NCBI GenBank assembly: GCA_021234155.1
Contig: JAJEKV010000286.1
Coordinates: forward strand, 1 to 64,000
Direction of reading: 5' to 3'
Origin: Isoetes taiwanensis
Lineage: Eukaryota > Streptophyta > Lycopodiopsida > Isoetales > Isoetaceae
Length of the DNA: 64,000 bases
Shown: positions 10,997-22,299 of the stretch, piece by piece
Layout: each line of letters begins with the position of its first letter
Position numbering within the stretch: the first letter of the stretch is position 1
Notes under the pieces: generated by a model
The model's input: only the letters and a program-made list of their open reading frames with translations
What the model was told of the DNA's origin: nothing
Database searches by the model: none
Made by a program: the position numbers and the translations under genes

Positions 10997-11480
10997 CTAA
11001 GGCTTGTACCCATTTGTAGAAAATTCATGACAGCAATTCTCAATGCTGTGGTGATTACAAATCCTGCAAAATGAGCATAAATTTGTCAATGAGAATACAA
11101 TTATACTAAGCACTTCAGGGAATTTTGTTATGAAATACCTCAAAATTTGGCGGACATGGAAGATGGTATTGGTATTTGCATTGACAATCAAAGTTGGTAG
11201 TGGTTTCCCCATCCATCGGAGGATCTTGCCACAGAATGGGCCAGTCACTACCATAATCTTGACCTTATCAAGGTGCGGAAGTAGTGGATCCAAGACAAAT
11301 AAAGGAAGGCGGTCCTTGCAAGGCGAAACCTCTCTAACCTTGGTTCCGGCACTTTCAATGCGGTTGTGTGCGCTTCCACCGGCGGCCATGCCAGATTAAG
11401 CTCCTCGATTTTTGTGCGCTCAAGTTCTGGTAATAGTTCCTTCATTTTCGGCCTACGTATCTTGGCATATAGCGAATACC
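10997..11480 (-). pseudogene. Unidentified coding-like exons
   Basis: Minus-strand coding-like sequence starts near 11480 (KIRRPKMKELLPELERTKI), changes frame near 11390-11340 and continues through DRLPLFVLDPLLPHLDKV and GKPLPTLIVNANTNTIFHV. It reaches a donor (TTTTGAG|GTATTT, about 11120) and resumes after an acceptor (TTTTGCAG, about 11066) as ICNHHSIENCCHEF, stopping at 10997. The Cys/His-rich end (C-x2-HH...CC-x-H) suggests metal binding, but no family is recognised. It may be an upstream part of the same locus as 9390-10580. Confidence 0.4.
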
Positions 11481-11664
11481 GTCCCCGCGACTTGGTTTAT
11501 CCTTAATCATTCCTTCCCATTTTTTTTAAATCTTTATTCATCTTTCGATGCGGAACTCAAGTTCTTTGAACCTTCATTTGTAACACCTGCGGGGCTTTGA
11601 TCACAAGTTTGCAACCTTGCCTTAGCTTGAATCGCCGATCTTGTAGGGAGTTGATCCATTCTCG

Positions 11665-12220
11665 GTGTCTGTTGAATTCATCACGGAAAGTAATCCAAGG
11701 TTAGTACCACATGACACAACGGGCACCACTTTACACACCACAAATTCCATCATGACAAACTTTGCACCACAAATGGCGTCATATTCACCACATGTGGTGT
11801 GGCATATGGCACCAAACTGGTGCCACATGCCCACCATATGTCACCACAATGCACCCAAGGCACCACATATGGCAATCCATTGCCAGCACCACAAATGGCG
11901 TCAAAGACACCACATGTGGTGCAAAATGTGGATCCATAGTGGTGCCACATTAGACACCACATGTGGCACTACAATGCACAGAAGGCACCACATCCGGCAG
12001 GCATCCACCACCCCATATGTGGCAGATAGCGTGGTGCAATATTTAGCACAGCAGTTGGCACCACATATGGCAGACAATCCACCATTCACAAGTATCACCA
12101 TATCTAACATCACATATGACACTAAGTATAGAAACATATGGAAGCCAATTCACTATTCAGATAAGGTACCACGTTTGGTACTATATGTGACACTACATAT
12201 GCTACAAACTACATTATTAA
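11665..12220. repeat. CACCACATATGGCA tandem array, period about 122
   Basis: Units start CACCACAAATGGCG at 11765 and 11887, with a third degraded unit after about 12010. Internally they are built from near-palindromic words such as CACCACATGTGGTG and CACCACATATGGCA. The 187-codon plus-strand frame (11665-12228) and its minus-strand shadows are translations of this array, rich in His, Met, Thr and Cys, and should not be annotated as genes. The array ends within a few bases of the Helitron terminus at 12225. Confidence 0.85.
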
Positions 12221-12224
12221 CATA

Positions 12225-12256
12225 CTAGTAATGGTGCCCAGCGTTGCTGGGCATAA
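12225..12256 (-). mobile_element. Helitron 3' terminus (well preserved)
   Basis: On the minus strand: GCCCAGC-AAC-GCTGGGC, then ACCATTA, then CTAG, then host T. On the plus strand the arms are 12236-12242 and 12246-12252 with a 3-base loop, a perfect 7-bp stem. This is the canonical Helitron 3' architecture (hairpin about 10 bases before CTRR, insertion between A and T). The element body lies to the right of 12225; its 5' TC end was not located. A degraded second motif lies at 12385-12425. Confidence 0.8.
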
Positions 12257-12794
12257 TTTCGAAACATGTAAATGTTGGGAACCTAAGCATTTGCATATAC
12301 ATTAACTTCTAGGCCATTTAAGGCTGTGCATTTGCGTACAATAAGTTTTGACCATTGGATCATTTTGGGAACCGGTAGATTGCAAGTGCCTCTATGAGTT
12401 GTTGATGTCTATGAGTTGCTGGGCATATGTTAGGAACTTATGTTGGGAACTGCTAAATGATACCAAGGAGGACTCCATTATGCATATACTCTAAAATATG
12501 CAATCTGAAAGAATATATATTATTGCATAATATAAATATCTGGAATGAATTATTTAGATAAAAGATGAATGGCATCATAACCATGCCCATTTATGCTTGC
12601 AAAAGCAATATTGATAATTGGGTATTACGCTCATTCGGTTTTTTGAACCGTTAATTGAAATGAATGTCAATTTTGTTCTTGTTCAAGTATCATTTCAGTT
12701 ATATTTCAAGAGGTGTGCCACAATTGTTTTGGTCCTATTCAACTATCTTCTTACCTTGTATTTTATAAAATTGTAGAAAACTAAAGCGGTTGTG

Positions 12795-12950
12795 TTTATA
12801 TAAGGAGCTTCTTATATGTTCACACATTGTGTTTTATATAAGGAGCTTCTTATATGTTCACACATTCCGATTTATATAAGGAGCTTCTTATATGTTCACA
12901 CATTCCACGGTTTATATAAGGAGCTTCTTATATGTTCACATTCCACATAT
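12795..12950. repeat. Four tandem copies of a palindromic 38-40 bp unit
   Basis: Copies start at about 12795, 12833, 12871 and 12911. Each contains ATATAAGGAGCTTCTTATAT, a 20-base near-palindrome with two mismatching positions, followed by GTTCACA(CA)TTC. Near identity of the copies indicates recent expansion. Spacers are too short and part of the repeat, so this is not a CRISPR array. Confidence 0.9.
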
Positions 12951-13399
12951 TCTTTGCTATCCGGCATCCTCTAAAAGGCGGAGACAACGAGAATAAGTAG
13001 TTATGGGCAAACAAATAGTGGAATGAGCCTATCGGACCAAGTTGGAACATTATCCTTTTGACATTTTTCTGCAACAACAACATCATTGCAAGTTGATTTT
13101 CCAAGTGACAAAACTTTTTTACTTGGCGGGATCTACAACATAATTAGTTTAAATAAAATTCCGCCATTTAAATTTGTCATTCAAAACTCATGTAAGGTAA
13201 ATATCCAATTGAGCTAGAAACTTACATGTCCATGTGGAGCCCTTAACACGGTCCATGTGGAGCCCTTAACACAGCTCAACACCATCTTTTCCAAAATTTC
13301 TTATGCATGAGCCATTGTATTGAAACTCTATAGTAGATTAAACAATTGAATTTCAAAGCCTTTTTCAACTAATAAGGCCATAATTAGCGTCTGAGGTGC

Positions 13400-14445
13400 T
13401 CCAAATTAACAACAAAACATAACGAAATCAAGTACTAAAGAACTATACCTTCTAAGTGCATGAAACCTTTCTTCTTGGCAAAGGGTTCTTTTATGCCCTA
13501 TTAAGCAAACTTCTCTTTTAGTGTTGCAAATGACACATGCTATGAGCCTTTTGTTAGATATACCTCCCATACGTACCTTTGCATTATACTCAAATATTAT
13601 TTGCTTATCATAAGAGCGAGGTAACAAATTCTCGACCGGTGGGCTATACTCACTATCCATGGGGAGACACATGAACTATCCATTCGGGGAGACACATGAC
13701 CCTTGTGAATACATGTAACGGACTTCAACCCTTTCATGTCATAACTATAGCAATTACAATCATTTACTCCAGTGAAATTGAAGGCTTCTTGTGAGTTCGA
13801 CAAATTGTATTCTCATGCGCATAATCATCTTCCTCAAAGAAGTGTTCATTGGTATATCATAAATGCGAATCTTTGCGGTCATTGGCGATGTAGTAAGAAA
13901 ATATCGGCTCTCTGGATTGAATCTCATTGAAATGCTTGTATTTTAAGCTATTGATGGGTTCGACTGTTATAGTTCGGATATCAACTTTGGGTCCCTGTGG
14001 TAACAAAAGCAAAATGATTCGTTTAAAAATGCCGACAAATAGAGTGCTCCACATTTGTGAATGCCATGGCTGGGGAAGCGTGTAAAAAGAAAGAATATCG
14101 ACACCATTTTTCCATCTAGCTAGGTATCGCACTTTAAAGAAATCTTTGCGTTTTCAAACTGTAAAGTAGAAATGAACATGCTTTGCTAAGAAAGGCTTAA
14201 TACCGCTTTGAAAATTTCTGGCGGGAACAAAGCTATACATGGGGAGAAAAATACTCTATTGTCGAAAACAATCCATTCGACGATGATCCTAAGAGCATAT
14301 GGGACCTCTGCCGCTGAAGCATAGAGAAACTTCTGTTCAAAACCCTCGTTCAATTGGCTACAATGAGATCTTAAGAAAATGAAGTGTTTGTATGCTTGCA
14401 CCTTTATATTTTCATACTGTTTGTAAAGAAATCGAGGATTCACGC
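13400..14445 (-). other. Coding-like minus-strand fragments, unidentified
   Basis: Open minus-strand stretches at 14443-14186, 14132-13857 and 13672-13406 have protein-like composition (ASAAEVPYALRIIVEWIVF; INSLKYKHFNEIQSREPIF; a Cys/His patch CVICNTKREVCLIGHKRTLC). The last patch resembles a broken RING-type zinc pattern but lacks enough ligands to call. Multiple frames would be needed to join them. It could be another eroded gene or a gene fragment captured by a Helitron. Confidence 0.25.
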
Positions 14446-14689
14446 ATTAGAACCAGATTCTTCATTTTCGCATAGAAAAGCGTTTCAAATCCCTAAGATT
14501 TCATGCGGCGATTAGCATCAAGGAACAACCGGATCAAAACTAAAAGCGGTCGAGCTGTTAAAGAAAGAAAAGATTACCATGAGGGCCGGAAAAAGGGACT
14601 GGTTCGAGGTTACCTTTGGATGTTGGGAAGTGCGATAGATTGGGCTGGAAAGGCGAATTCGAATTCAACCGTGGGTTGCTGAACTCTAT

Positions 14690-14905
14690 TGCTATGGCGG
14701 TACCCAGCTCAACCATCCGCGATCCACAACTCGGAGATTGTTCGAAGATGCGTTACGGAGGAGGAGCTAGCGGCTTCAGGCGTGCCACGGCCGCCCTCGC
14801 TAACCCTAGAAAAAAAAAACCCATGTTATCTTAAAATTTTGGCGTCGCATCATCTCCTCCATTGATTTCATCAAATTGGGCGCCCAAATTAGGGCTGGGT
14901 CCAAC
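14690..14905 (-). pseudogene. Diverged relative of the 6 kb first exon
   Basis: The plus strand shares with 6105-6200 the blocks GC(C/G)GCC(T/C)TCGC, AACCCTAG(C/A) followed by A-run, and GCATCATCTCCTCC(G/A)TTG, in the same order and spacing. In the minus-strand frame both start LG(F/L)A(K/R)AA and share APPP. Stops interrupt this copy, and its site-II/telo-box region is degraded (GGGCGCCC, TTAGGGCT). It looks like a dead duplicate of the 6 kb gene start. Confidence 0.4.
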
Positions 14906-16339
14906 ACTTACACAATAACATTATAATATAAGATAAGCGGCACCATATGACTGTCTGTAACACATTTGGAGCTACATACTCTGTGAACTGAAATTATCAT
15001 CCACAACTTTCGAAACTAGCGGCACAAATTTCCTACACATAACTTACAACACACCCAAATGAAAAGTAAGTGGTGTACTGATTGTTCAAGCTTGCTAGAC
15101 CTTCTTTGGAAAATAACAGTTCCAATATTAATTGCATCATATGGTGGTTCGAAGAAGAGGGTTGAAAAGTACCTATTTTTTGTTGATTTTCCCCGAGATT
15201 CTTCTTACGACTTGAGGAGGCTTGAATTGTGGCCTAGTCATTTCAAGAGAGGAAGCATCATCGTGGCGATTGCTCTGCTTCCTCACTATTTGAAATGATT
15301 GCATGCTTCCTCACACGTTGGGGACGGAGGCTTCAGACTTTTTTCTCTTTGTTGTTGCGAAACTCAACCAATTTATTTCTTTTCCTTTTGTGTGAAGGTA
15401 ATGCAACAGACCATAGTCTGTGAGGCCATGCCTCCCGGGCACACTTCACGCCTATGATTTTTTTGTAAAGGCACATATATTCATTATACCTCTCCTTGCT
15501 CATATTCTTCCTTTGCATGATGAAACAAAACAATATTCTAAAAACTTGAGAGAATCATGGGCATCCCAGAATCTTGAATGCAACCCACGTAAGTGGATTT
15601 TCCTAATACTTTCGGGTCCCCAAAAGCAGTTCGATTTCTTTCTTGTGTGGTAATGCTTTTCTTTTTGTACATTTCCTTGTAGGTGTATCGTGGCATTCAA
15701 GTCCGGTATGATCGAGCCATTTTGGTGATCGATCTTCTTGCGGAAATCGAAATGGTCTTCTTAGGATTAAGGGGGCGTGTCGAGTTTTTTTTGAGGAAAA
15801 TGAAAATTCAGAATCGAAATGGTCTTGCCGGATTAAGGGGGCGTGATCGAGTTTTTGAGGAAAATGATCGGTATGCGTTGCTGAATAAACTGAATAAGAC
15901 TGAAAGGACAAAATTTTGAATAAGTAATCATGTGTATTTTTGAAAAAATAACTCCCTCTCCCACTACAAATTGGTAGTTCCCACCACTTAGCACCCAAAA
16001 TGTGGTGCTAAAATGCCGTTTTGTTCCACTACAACATGCTTTCACCCGATGGCGAATACTAAAGTTTCATGTCACGAGAAAAGTATCACGGTGTTAAGTG
16101 TCTTTTCATCGTCAACAAAGAACGAGTAGATCATATAGGAGGCCCATGACGCCGTTGCTTGATCGTTTATTTCTTGAGGCCTCCTGCTATAAATTCACCG
16201 GACTAACCTATCTTGATTACTATGAACAGATCTGACTTTGTATCTTGTAGAGATAGAGCATTATACGATGGTGATCACCTTGAACTAGCTAGGCGCTGAC
16301 TTCCTAGGAACATAGTTAGGAAGAAGTAAGCAAACCCTT
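14906..16339. other. Unassigned region upstream of the helicase
   Basis: No Helitron Rep (HUH) domain was found here, although an autonomous Helitron should carry it upstream of the helicase. There is a short imperfect duplication (GGTCTT(A/G)...GGATTAAGGGGGCGTG, 15749-15780 and 15822-15845). A hairpin TTAGCACC...GGTGCTAA lies near 15989-16012. The remaining frames are short and unremarkable. Confidence 0.35.
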
Positions 16340-18210
16340 ATTTGTAGAATAAGGTTGGTGATGCTGCGTGAGGGAGCTATTCTATTTTATGTGATTCTTG
16401 CTTTGCATACTCAGTGAGGTGTTGGGAAGACTTAAAAAGTATAATGGGACTACCTATGATACCTATCAAGAAGTGGTAACTTCTTTGTTATGGGTTTATT
16501 GCATGATAGATCGAGCGGTTGTGACAATGCAAGAGGCGGTGTTGGCGTTGCAAGCGCCGATCGATTCGTTTCCTTTTTGCATTGCTTATCCTTGATGGCT
16601 CCGGCAAGTGAGTTGTGGTCGAATTTTCATGATGAGTGATAAAGGACTTCTATGATATTTGAGAGGCGGGCACTTTGCTTGCTTGAGCGGCAAGCTCTTT
16701 TGTGCATTGAAAATGTGCTTGTGCAACATGGCTCTAGTGTTCCGGCTTTGGGCTGCACGAAATCCACATTCGGTCACGACTAGTGTTGCAAGAGTTGTCA
16801 AAGTTTCCTCACCATAGATCTTACATAGAAGAGTAAAAAGATGCATTGATAAGATGAGCGTGAATCAAGGACAAATATATGATTATGTTGAAGGCGGTGC
16901 ATGGGCGGGGATAAAAGACACTGTGTTTATTGATGGGAAAGCTGGTGCGGTAAGACTTTCCTACTCAATGCTATATGTTTGTTAATCGAGGTCCCAGTTG
17001 ATTGTTTTGCCCGTGCAACAACTTGCATTGTTGGCATGTTATACCGGGGAGGGAAAAGCTGCGCACTCATTGTTTTCAAATTCACATGGCGAGAATAGTG
17101 TTCTTTGCACTTTCGACTATTGAGGCCACGTCTAAGAAAGCGAGCTTGGCGATTGAATGCCATTTAATCATTTGGGATGAATTGCGATGGCAAATAGAGC
17201 TGCGATTGAATCGCAAGTGTGATTCTCTGAGGAATTGTGTAGAAATGATGTTCCATTTGGAGGAAAATGTTTTGTGGCTGCAACGGTGACTTTTAGGCGA
17301 TAAGCCCATAGTACCCGAGTGCGAGGGAGAAGTGCCTTGATGGGCGCTTCTATTAAATCATCGAGATTTGGAGAGCATTTATTATTCACAAGTTAGATGT
17401 ATCGGTTAGAAATCTTTGCGGACCCGAGTTAATAACATTAGTGTCGTCCATAGGTAAGAATTGGCAATCGGATGTTGTGACATTTGATTTGTTTTCCACA
17501 ACAACATCTATGGAAGAGGCACGGGAATTCTTATACCGGCGGATATTGTTTGTAGACCAACTTTGTGTGAAAGAAAGAGCATTTTTATCTCCATTAAATG
17601 TGCATGTGGATGAGTTTAACAGGTCTATTCTTGATCGTATGCAGTGCGGAAAAAGAGATATTATTCTCGAGGATTCCATAAGTGAAAGTGACCAGGTAAT
17701 TCACACAAAGCGCTCTTGCTGAAAATGAGTTTCTTCATAGTTATGATCACCGACTTTGCCCAAACACATGCTTTGTCTTAAAGTAGGGCCGTGTGTCAAA
17801 TTATGAGATTGTTGGATGCGAGTAAAGGGCTTGTGAAGAATGCTAGAGTTGTTATACACGAAATGCACAACAGATTTTGTATTTGTCCGGCTTCTTGGAC
17901 ATGAGGACACGAGCTCAGAAAATATACATGCGATTTGTCGGGCAGATTTCTTTCACCAGCCAGCGCGCTGCCCTTTTACAGTACATAGACGTCAGCTGCC
18001 GTGCTGGCATACTCAACGACATTCCACAGTTGTCTTGGCCTAACATTAGATAAAATAGTCCTGGATTTGCGAACGAATGTGTTTGCTCATGGGCAATTGT
18101 ACACGGCATTGACAAGAATACGAACTAGAGAAGATGCGCTGATCCTACAGAACGAGGAATCGGCATCTGTAACGACTAGAAATGTTGTTTTTAGAGAATT
18201 ACTTGAATAG
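16340..18210 (+). pseudogene. Helitron PIF1-like helicase, decayed
   Basis: This is the helicase half of a Helitron replicase, which unwinds DNA for rolling-circle transposition. In order: the pre-helicase region (NGTTYDTYQEVVTS, 16450; TMQEAVLALQAP; PASELWSNFHDE, 16601); Walker A (DGKAGA, then GKTFLLNA after a one-base shift, about 16932-16970); Walker B LIIWDEL (17164-17184); the GDF motif (about 17288); ASIKSSRF (17345); HVDEFNRSIL (17609); MRLLDASKGLVKNARVV (17800); and the C-terminal GQLYTALTRIRTREDALIL (about 18091-18147). There are several frame shifts and at least three internal stops. No Rep domain is seen upstream. An RPA1-like gene follows, as in plant Helitrons. Confidence 0.85.
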
Positions 18211-18329
18211 TTGGTAATTTTTTTTCGCCATTATTTGTGATGGAGTTTTGATAACTTTAATTGTGTTCTGAAAAAATGTGTTCATTGTGTTCGCAGCAGC
18301 TAGGTAATTCTCGTGGCTGACCTCTTCGT

Positions 18330-20095
18330 GTGTGCATGATGATGAGGTATCCCTTGATGTCATCTCTTCTACTGTGTATGTAAAGATTTTTATTTTGAGG
18401 AAATGTTGCAGTACAAATGATGCTGAAAACATAGGAAGTGGGAGAACAATTTGTCCATTGGTTCAATTAACTCCTTACCAAGCAAATTGGACAATTAAAG
18501 TAAAAGTAATGTGGAAAGGACCTTTACAAGAGTTTGAGAACAGGCGAAGACCAGGCAAGGGGAAATTGTTTAATGTGGAGCTAAGAGACAAGGATGTATG
18601 CAAATTTGAATTGATTGGATTCTTACTTCCCTTGCTTTATGAATATTTAGAGAGTCGATCTTAATATATACTGAGGGAGCGGAAATTCAAGCAACAATGT
18701 TTGTGAGGCCGGTGACAAATTCTACAATAGACTTGAGTTGATGAAGGTAGGTTATAGGTTGATGCATAAATTGGGGATTATGTCATGAATAGAGGTAGTC
18801 GTTGAAGTTCTTTGTGGATATGTAGGTGTATTATATCTCTAAAGGAGTTGTTCGACTGCGAACAAGCGATATACAACTGTAAACCATGACTATCGAGATA
18901 GCAGCGATGATGCAGTCAATAATTGAAGTTGCGTGTGATGGGACTGCGGAGGTGGGAAACTCAATGGAGCAGAAATTTGCAAAAGTAGATGAATTGCACA
19001 AGTATCTTGATGGGAAAGTGGTCTTTAGTACATGAAATACTTTTCGATTTGTTTGTTATGGTATTGAGATAGAATACATTGTATAATTTCTCACCTTTGC
19101 GAGATGTCATTGGAATTGTTTTGGTCTACGTATCGGAAACTATTAAGTAGGAAATATGATAAGCAAGATGTTTTAAAGCGTACCATCAGCCTCCTTGATG
19201 AAAGGTATTTTATGAATACAACACGTGTGGATATTTTCTAACAAAGGAAACATATTCGATTGGAAAAAGTGTAAATGTGAGCCTATGGGGAGATCTTTTT
19301 GTGAATGAAGGAGAAAGCCATGCATAAATGTTGTGTGACATCCCAATAGTATCTTGACTCGTGTTCGAGCTAGCAAATTTCGAGGTTCTACTAATACTCT
19401 TGATTGAATTAAATTGCTAATTGAAAGCTGCCGATTAGATAGTGTCTTCACGAGGTGTCTCTTTGTCAACAACAAATAAAACAATGATGGAATTAAATCC
19501 AAACAGATTCGCTCTTGCCTTACATTACATGGTATGGGTTACATGACTTCCCTTTAAATATTGTAGCATGCTAATTCAATCACACTAAAGGTATGAGCAA
19601 GAGGGACGAAGTGTACAACGACGCCCGGTAGGTACATTGCATGATCGTGCATTTGTATCAAACATATTACAACCTTACTGTTGGGGATGGGCGGGGTAGG
19701 TTGTTAGTATGAGGTATGTTGATTCCTTGCTTTTTGCGGTCGCTTATTCTAAAGCCGCTTCTTGTGAAGATTGAGTACTTCAATGTTAGCGTGCATAACA
19801 TTTATTGATCCAAACCAGCCAATGTGGTATGAGGCATGTCTAAGATGCGGTAAGAAGGTAAGTAAGCGAGAATCGAGAATTTTGGTGCGAAATGTGGGCG
19901 ACTCTTGAACCATTAAAGAGGTGAGAGAGCTTTGATTTACCAATTGGTTTGAATGTATGTGTGATGTCATTGTTATGATCAGGTATATATTCCATGCAAC
20001 GTTGGGAGATGCAACAGGAGAAATTGTAGTTACTATCTTCAATAATGAAGGAGAACAAATCTTAGGGAGGTACCAAATGAGATGTCAAAAATCGG
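18330..20095 (+). pseudogene. RPA1-like single-strand DNA binding protein, decayed
   Basis: Homologue of the large subunit of replication protein A, a gene often carried by plant Helitrons. OB-fold signature: LTPYQANWTIKVKV (about 18465), then KGKLFNVELRDKD (about 18557). Next OB fold: RDVIGIVLVYVSE (about 19097), KRTISLLDER, and SLWGDLFVNEGE (about 19279). Zinc-binding C-terminal domain: FIDPNQPMWYEACLRCGKKV (about 19801) and DATGEIVVTIFNNEGEQIL (about 20008). Pieces lie in different frames with stops between them. Some gaps may be introns, but no clean exon chain was established. It directly follows the helicase and is probably part of the same Helitron. Confidence 0.8.
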
Positions 20096-20939
20096 GGATA
20101 ATGTAAGATAAGATTGGGGTGAGATTCTGGCTTGATGATTTTGTGATAGAAATTAGCAGGTTATCGATTGCAGGAGAATAATCAACAAGAATATTATTCT
20201 CTCTTTATGGAGCACCTTTGGATTAGCAAAATATTCCGACTAAGCGTAGTTTAGACAGAATACAATGGATTCAAGAGTCACAGAGTTGTGGTTCGTGAAG
20301 TCACTGACTATAGATTGGGAAGCTGAATCGAGGTTGTCATAGGCGGAATAAAGAGGTCTAAAATGAGATTGGGAGGAGAGTTTAATCAGTTCAGCTTGGA
20401 ATCTCCGATGGACAGCGTATAATTATCGTTTGCATAAAGGAGGCTGCGACTTTCTTTGTAGTCGATCTAAGTAAGTAGTTAATCTGAAATTGATATTATG
20501 TCATCTATTAGAAACTTTGACTTTTTGTTGTGAAGTTGTCTTTGTGTTTGGGATTTTGTTCTCAAACCTGTATGTGTTTTCTTTATGAATTTTGCTTCCA
20601 TGGTACCACGATAGATTTTGGTTAATTAGTAATAGCGAGAGGTACTTATATGAAGTGATTTGGATGATAGTATTCGGTCTGTATCCATGATTAAACTTCT
20701 GGCGTGAAACTTATTGCTAATATCACATTCTTGAAATGATGTTTAACAAGTGATAAATCTATTGATGGCATGACAACTGGTAAATTTAGTGGTGGTATTT
20801 GTCAACGAAGTGATGTGTATGATAAGTGTTTGAGAAAAAGGCTGGTAAATTATAGGTTAATTTTAGACGACCTGTGCGAGATTACTGGTATGCTTGAATA
20901 GTGAAGAGAGGACAGAGAAGGTTCATATGAAGGCAGGAT

Positions 20940-21280
20940 TACGAATGACATAGCTGGGGTCAGTAAGTTGGAGGTGGAGAATATATTGCTGAAGGCGAAG
21001 TTGGCGTCTATTATAGCGATGCTTTGTAGTTTACACGTTGAATATGAACCTCGGTACATGGACCATATTGAAGATGGAAATGCTCAAGCTCAGAAACAAC
21101 TTTCGAGTTCTACGGTGGCACAGAAGTGTTATTAGAGCAATGTCTAACTTCAGAAGATAGAGCAAAGATAGCATTATCTAAGGCTATTCAATTAGATGGA
21201 GAATTTAGAAGCAATGCAGAACTTCTAAGGGAATGCCGAGTTAGTAGATTTGAAGCTCTCACATATGTGACATTCTGAAT
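20940..21280 (+). pseudogene. Coiled-coil-like ORF downstream of the RPA1-like gene
   Basis: The plus strand reads KLEVENILLKAKLASIIAML and then EPRYMDHIEDGNAQAQKQL. After one frame change near 21110 it continues TEVLLEQCLTSEDRAKIAL, then FRSNAELLRECRVSRFEAL, to a TGA at about 21278. Regular hydrophobic spacing and high Leu/Glu/Lys suggest helical or coiled-coil structure. It may be the C-terminal part of the RPA1-like protein or a separate Helitron ORF. No family recognised. Confidence 0.4.
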
Positions 21281-21984
21281 GTTTCATGCACGTCTTACCT
21301 TTGTTTTTGTATATGCAAAGGCGCAATTTCTTTAAATACAAATTCCATCTGAATTACTTGTGAAGAGTTTGTTTTTATTTTGCATTTTCGTGGCCATTGC
21401 AATACTGTGGTTTGGTGGTAAGAGGTGTTAAATATGCTGCATACAATTTCAAGGGTATTCTGTGGGAAACCGTGGGAAACTCTAAATTGTGGGAAACTCT
21501 AAAAAAGATGCTAGTTATGATGGTGTATTCCCTTAGATTGAACTCACACTGAGTATATATGGTGCAATAAAGATATTGTATGGATACAAGTTTGATGTAA
21601 TATAGGATAGAAAAATATAGCGATCTCGTGCCTCTATGTGATTTCACAGCTTCAAATCTCTACATATTCTTTACATTTCATTAACTATTTGGCATATATT
21701 CTCAGTTTTTATAATGTTTAACAAATCATTTAAACATTTTAAACATTTAAACCTTTTTGTATGGAATGACTTCATGATATGGGATCTTAGTTTTTTGTTT
21801 TATGAATGTTTTCTACCTTATGTTTGCAGGGCATAAAGTTCGCATAGAGTTGCAAGGCAAAGTCGGGTGATCATAGCTGTGAATGAAGTTATTTCCGCCA
21901 AGACCGCTTGTGTGAATTATTTGGTCGTCTTCAGCTATGGAATCTTCAGAATAGTATCTCGTTTCAAGACGTCGCATATGATCA

Positions 21985-22290
21985 AGAATGCTTTCTTCTT
22001 ACGCAAGGTCCGTCTACAAAGAATGTCTGTCGAGTATAGGAATTCTCGTGCCTTTTCGATTCAAGTTGTTGTGCAAAACAAATCAAATGTCACAATGTCT
22101 GACTGTCAAATCTCACCTACGGACGAGACCAATGTTACTAACTTTGGGTCCGCAACATTTGCAACCAATTCATCTAACTTGTGAATAATAAATGCTCTGC
22201 AAATCTCAGATGATTTAATAGAAGCAGCTACTGTTGCGCTTCTCCCTGCAGCTGGTACTATGAATGTAAAGAAATAGACATGTTCGTCCA
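21985..22290 (-). pseudogene. Second Helitron helicase fragment, inverted
   Basis: The minus strand encodes VPAAGRSATVAASIKSS, AFIIHKLDELVANVADPKL, TLVSSVGE and then, on another frame, a segment matching the plus-strand helicase at 17345-17560 (QSDVVTFDLFSTTT region). The minus-strand translation of 17386-17560 and the plus-strand translation of 22020-22180 show the same similarity in mirror orientation. It is a short fragment of the middle of the helicase, from a second Helitron copy in opposite orientation. Confidence 0.75.
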
Positions 22291-22299
22291 ATTCTTATG

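Noticed and set aside
11665-12228. 187-codon plus-strand frame, the longest frame in that area
   Set aside because: It is a translation of the CACCACATATGGCA array; both strands are open because the unit is near-palindromic and lacks stops.
12795-12950. Possible CRISPR-like array
   Set aside because: Spacers are nearly identical and only about 18 bases, and the context is eukaryotic; it is a plain tandem repeat.
13406-13672. Possible RING finger (CVICNTKREVCLIGHKRTLC)
   Set aside because: Only part of the required Cys/His ligands is present and the frame is isolated; kept as an unidentified fragment.
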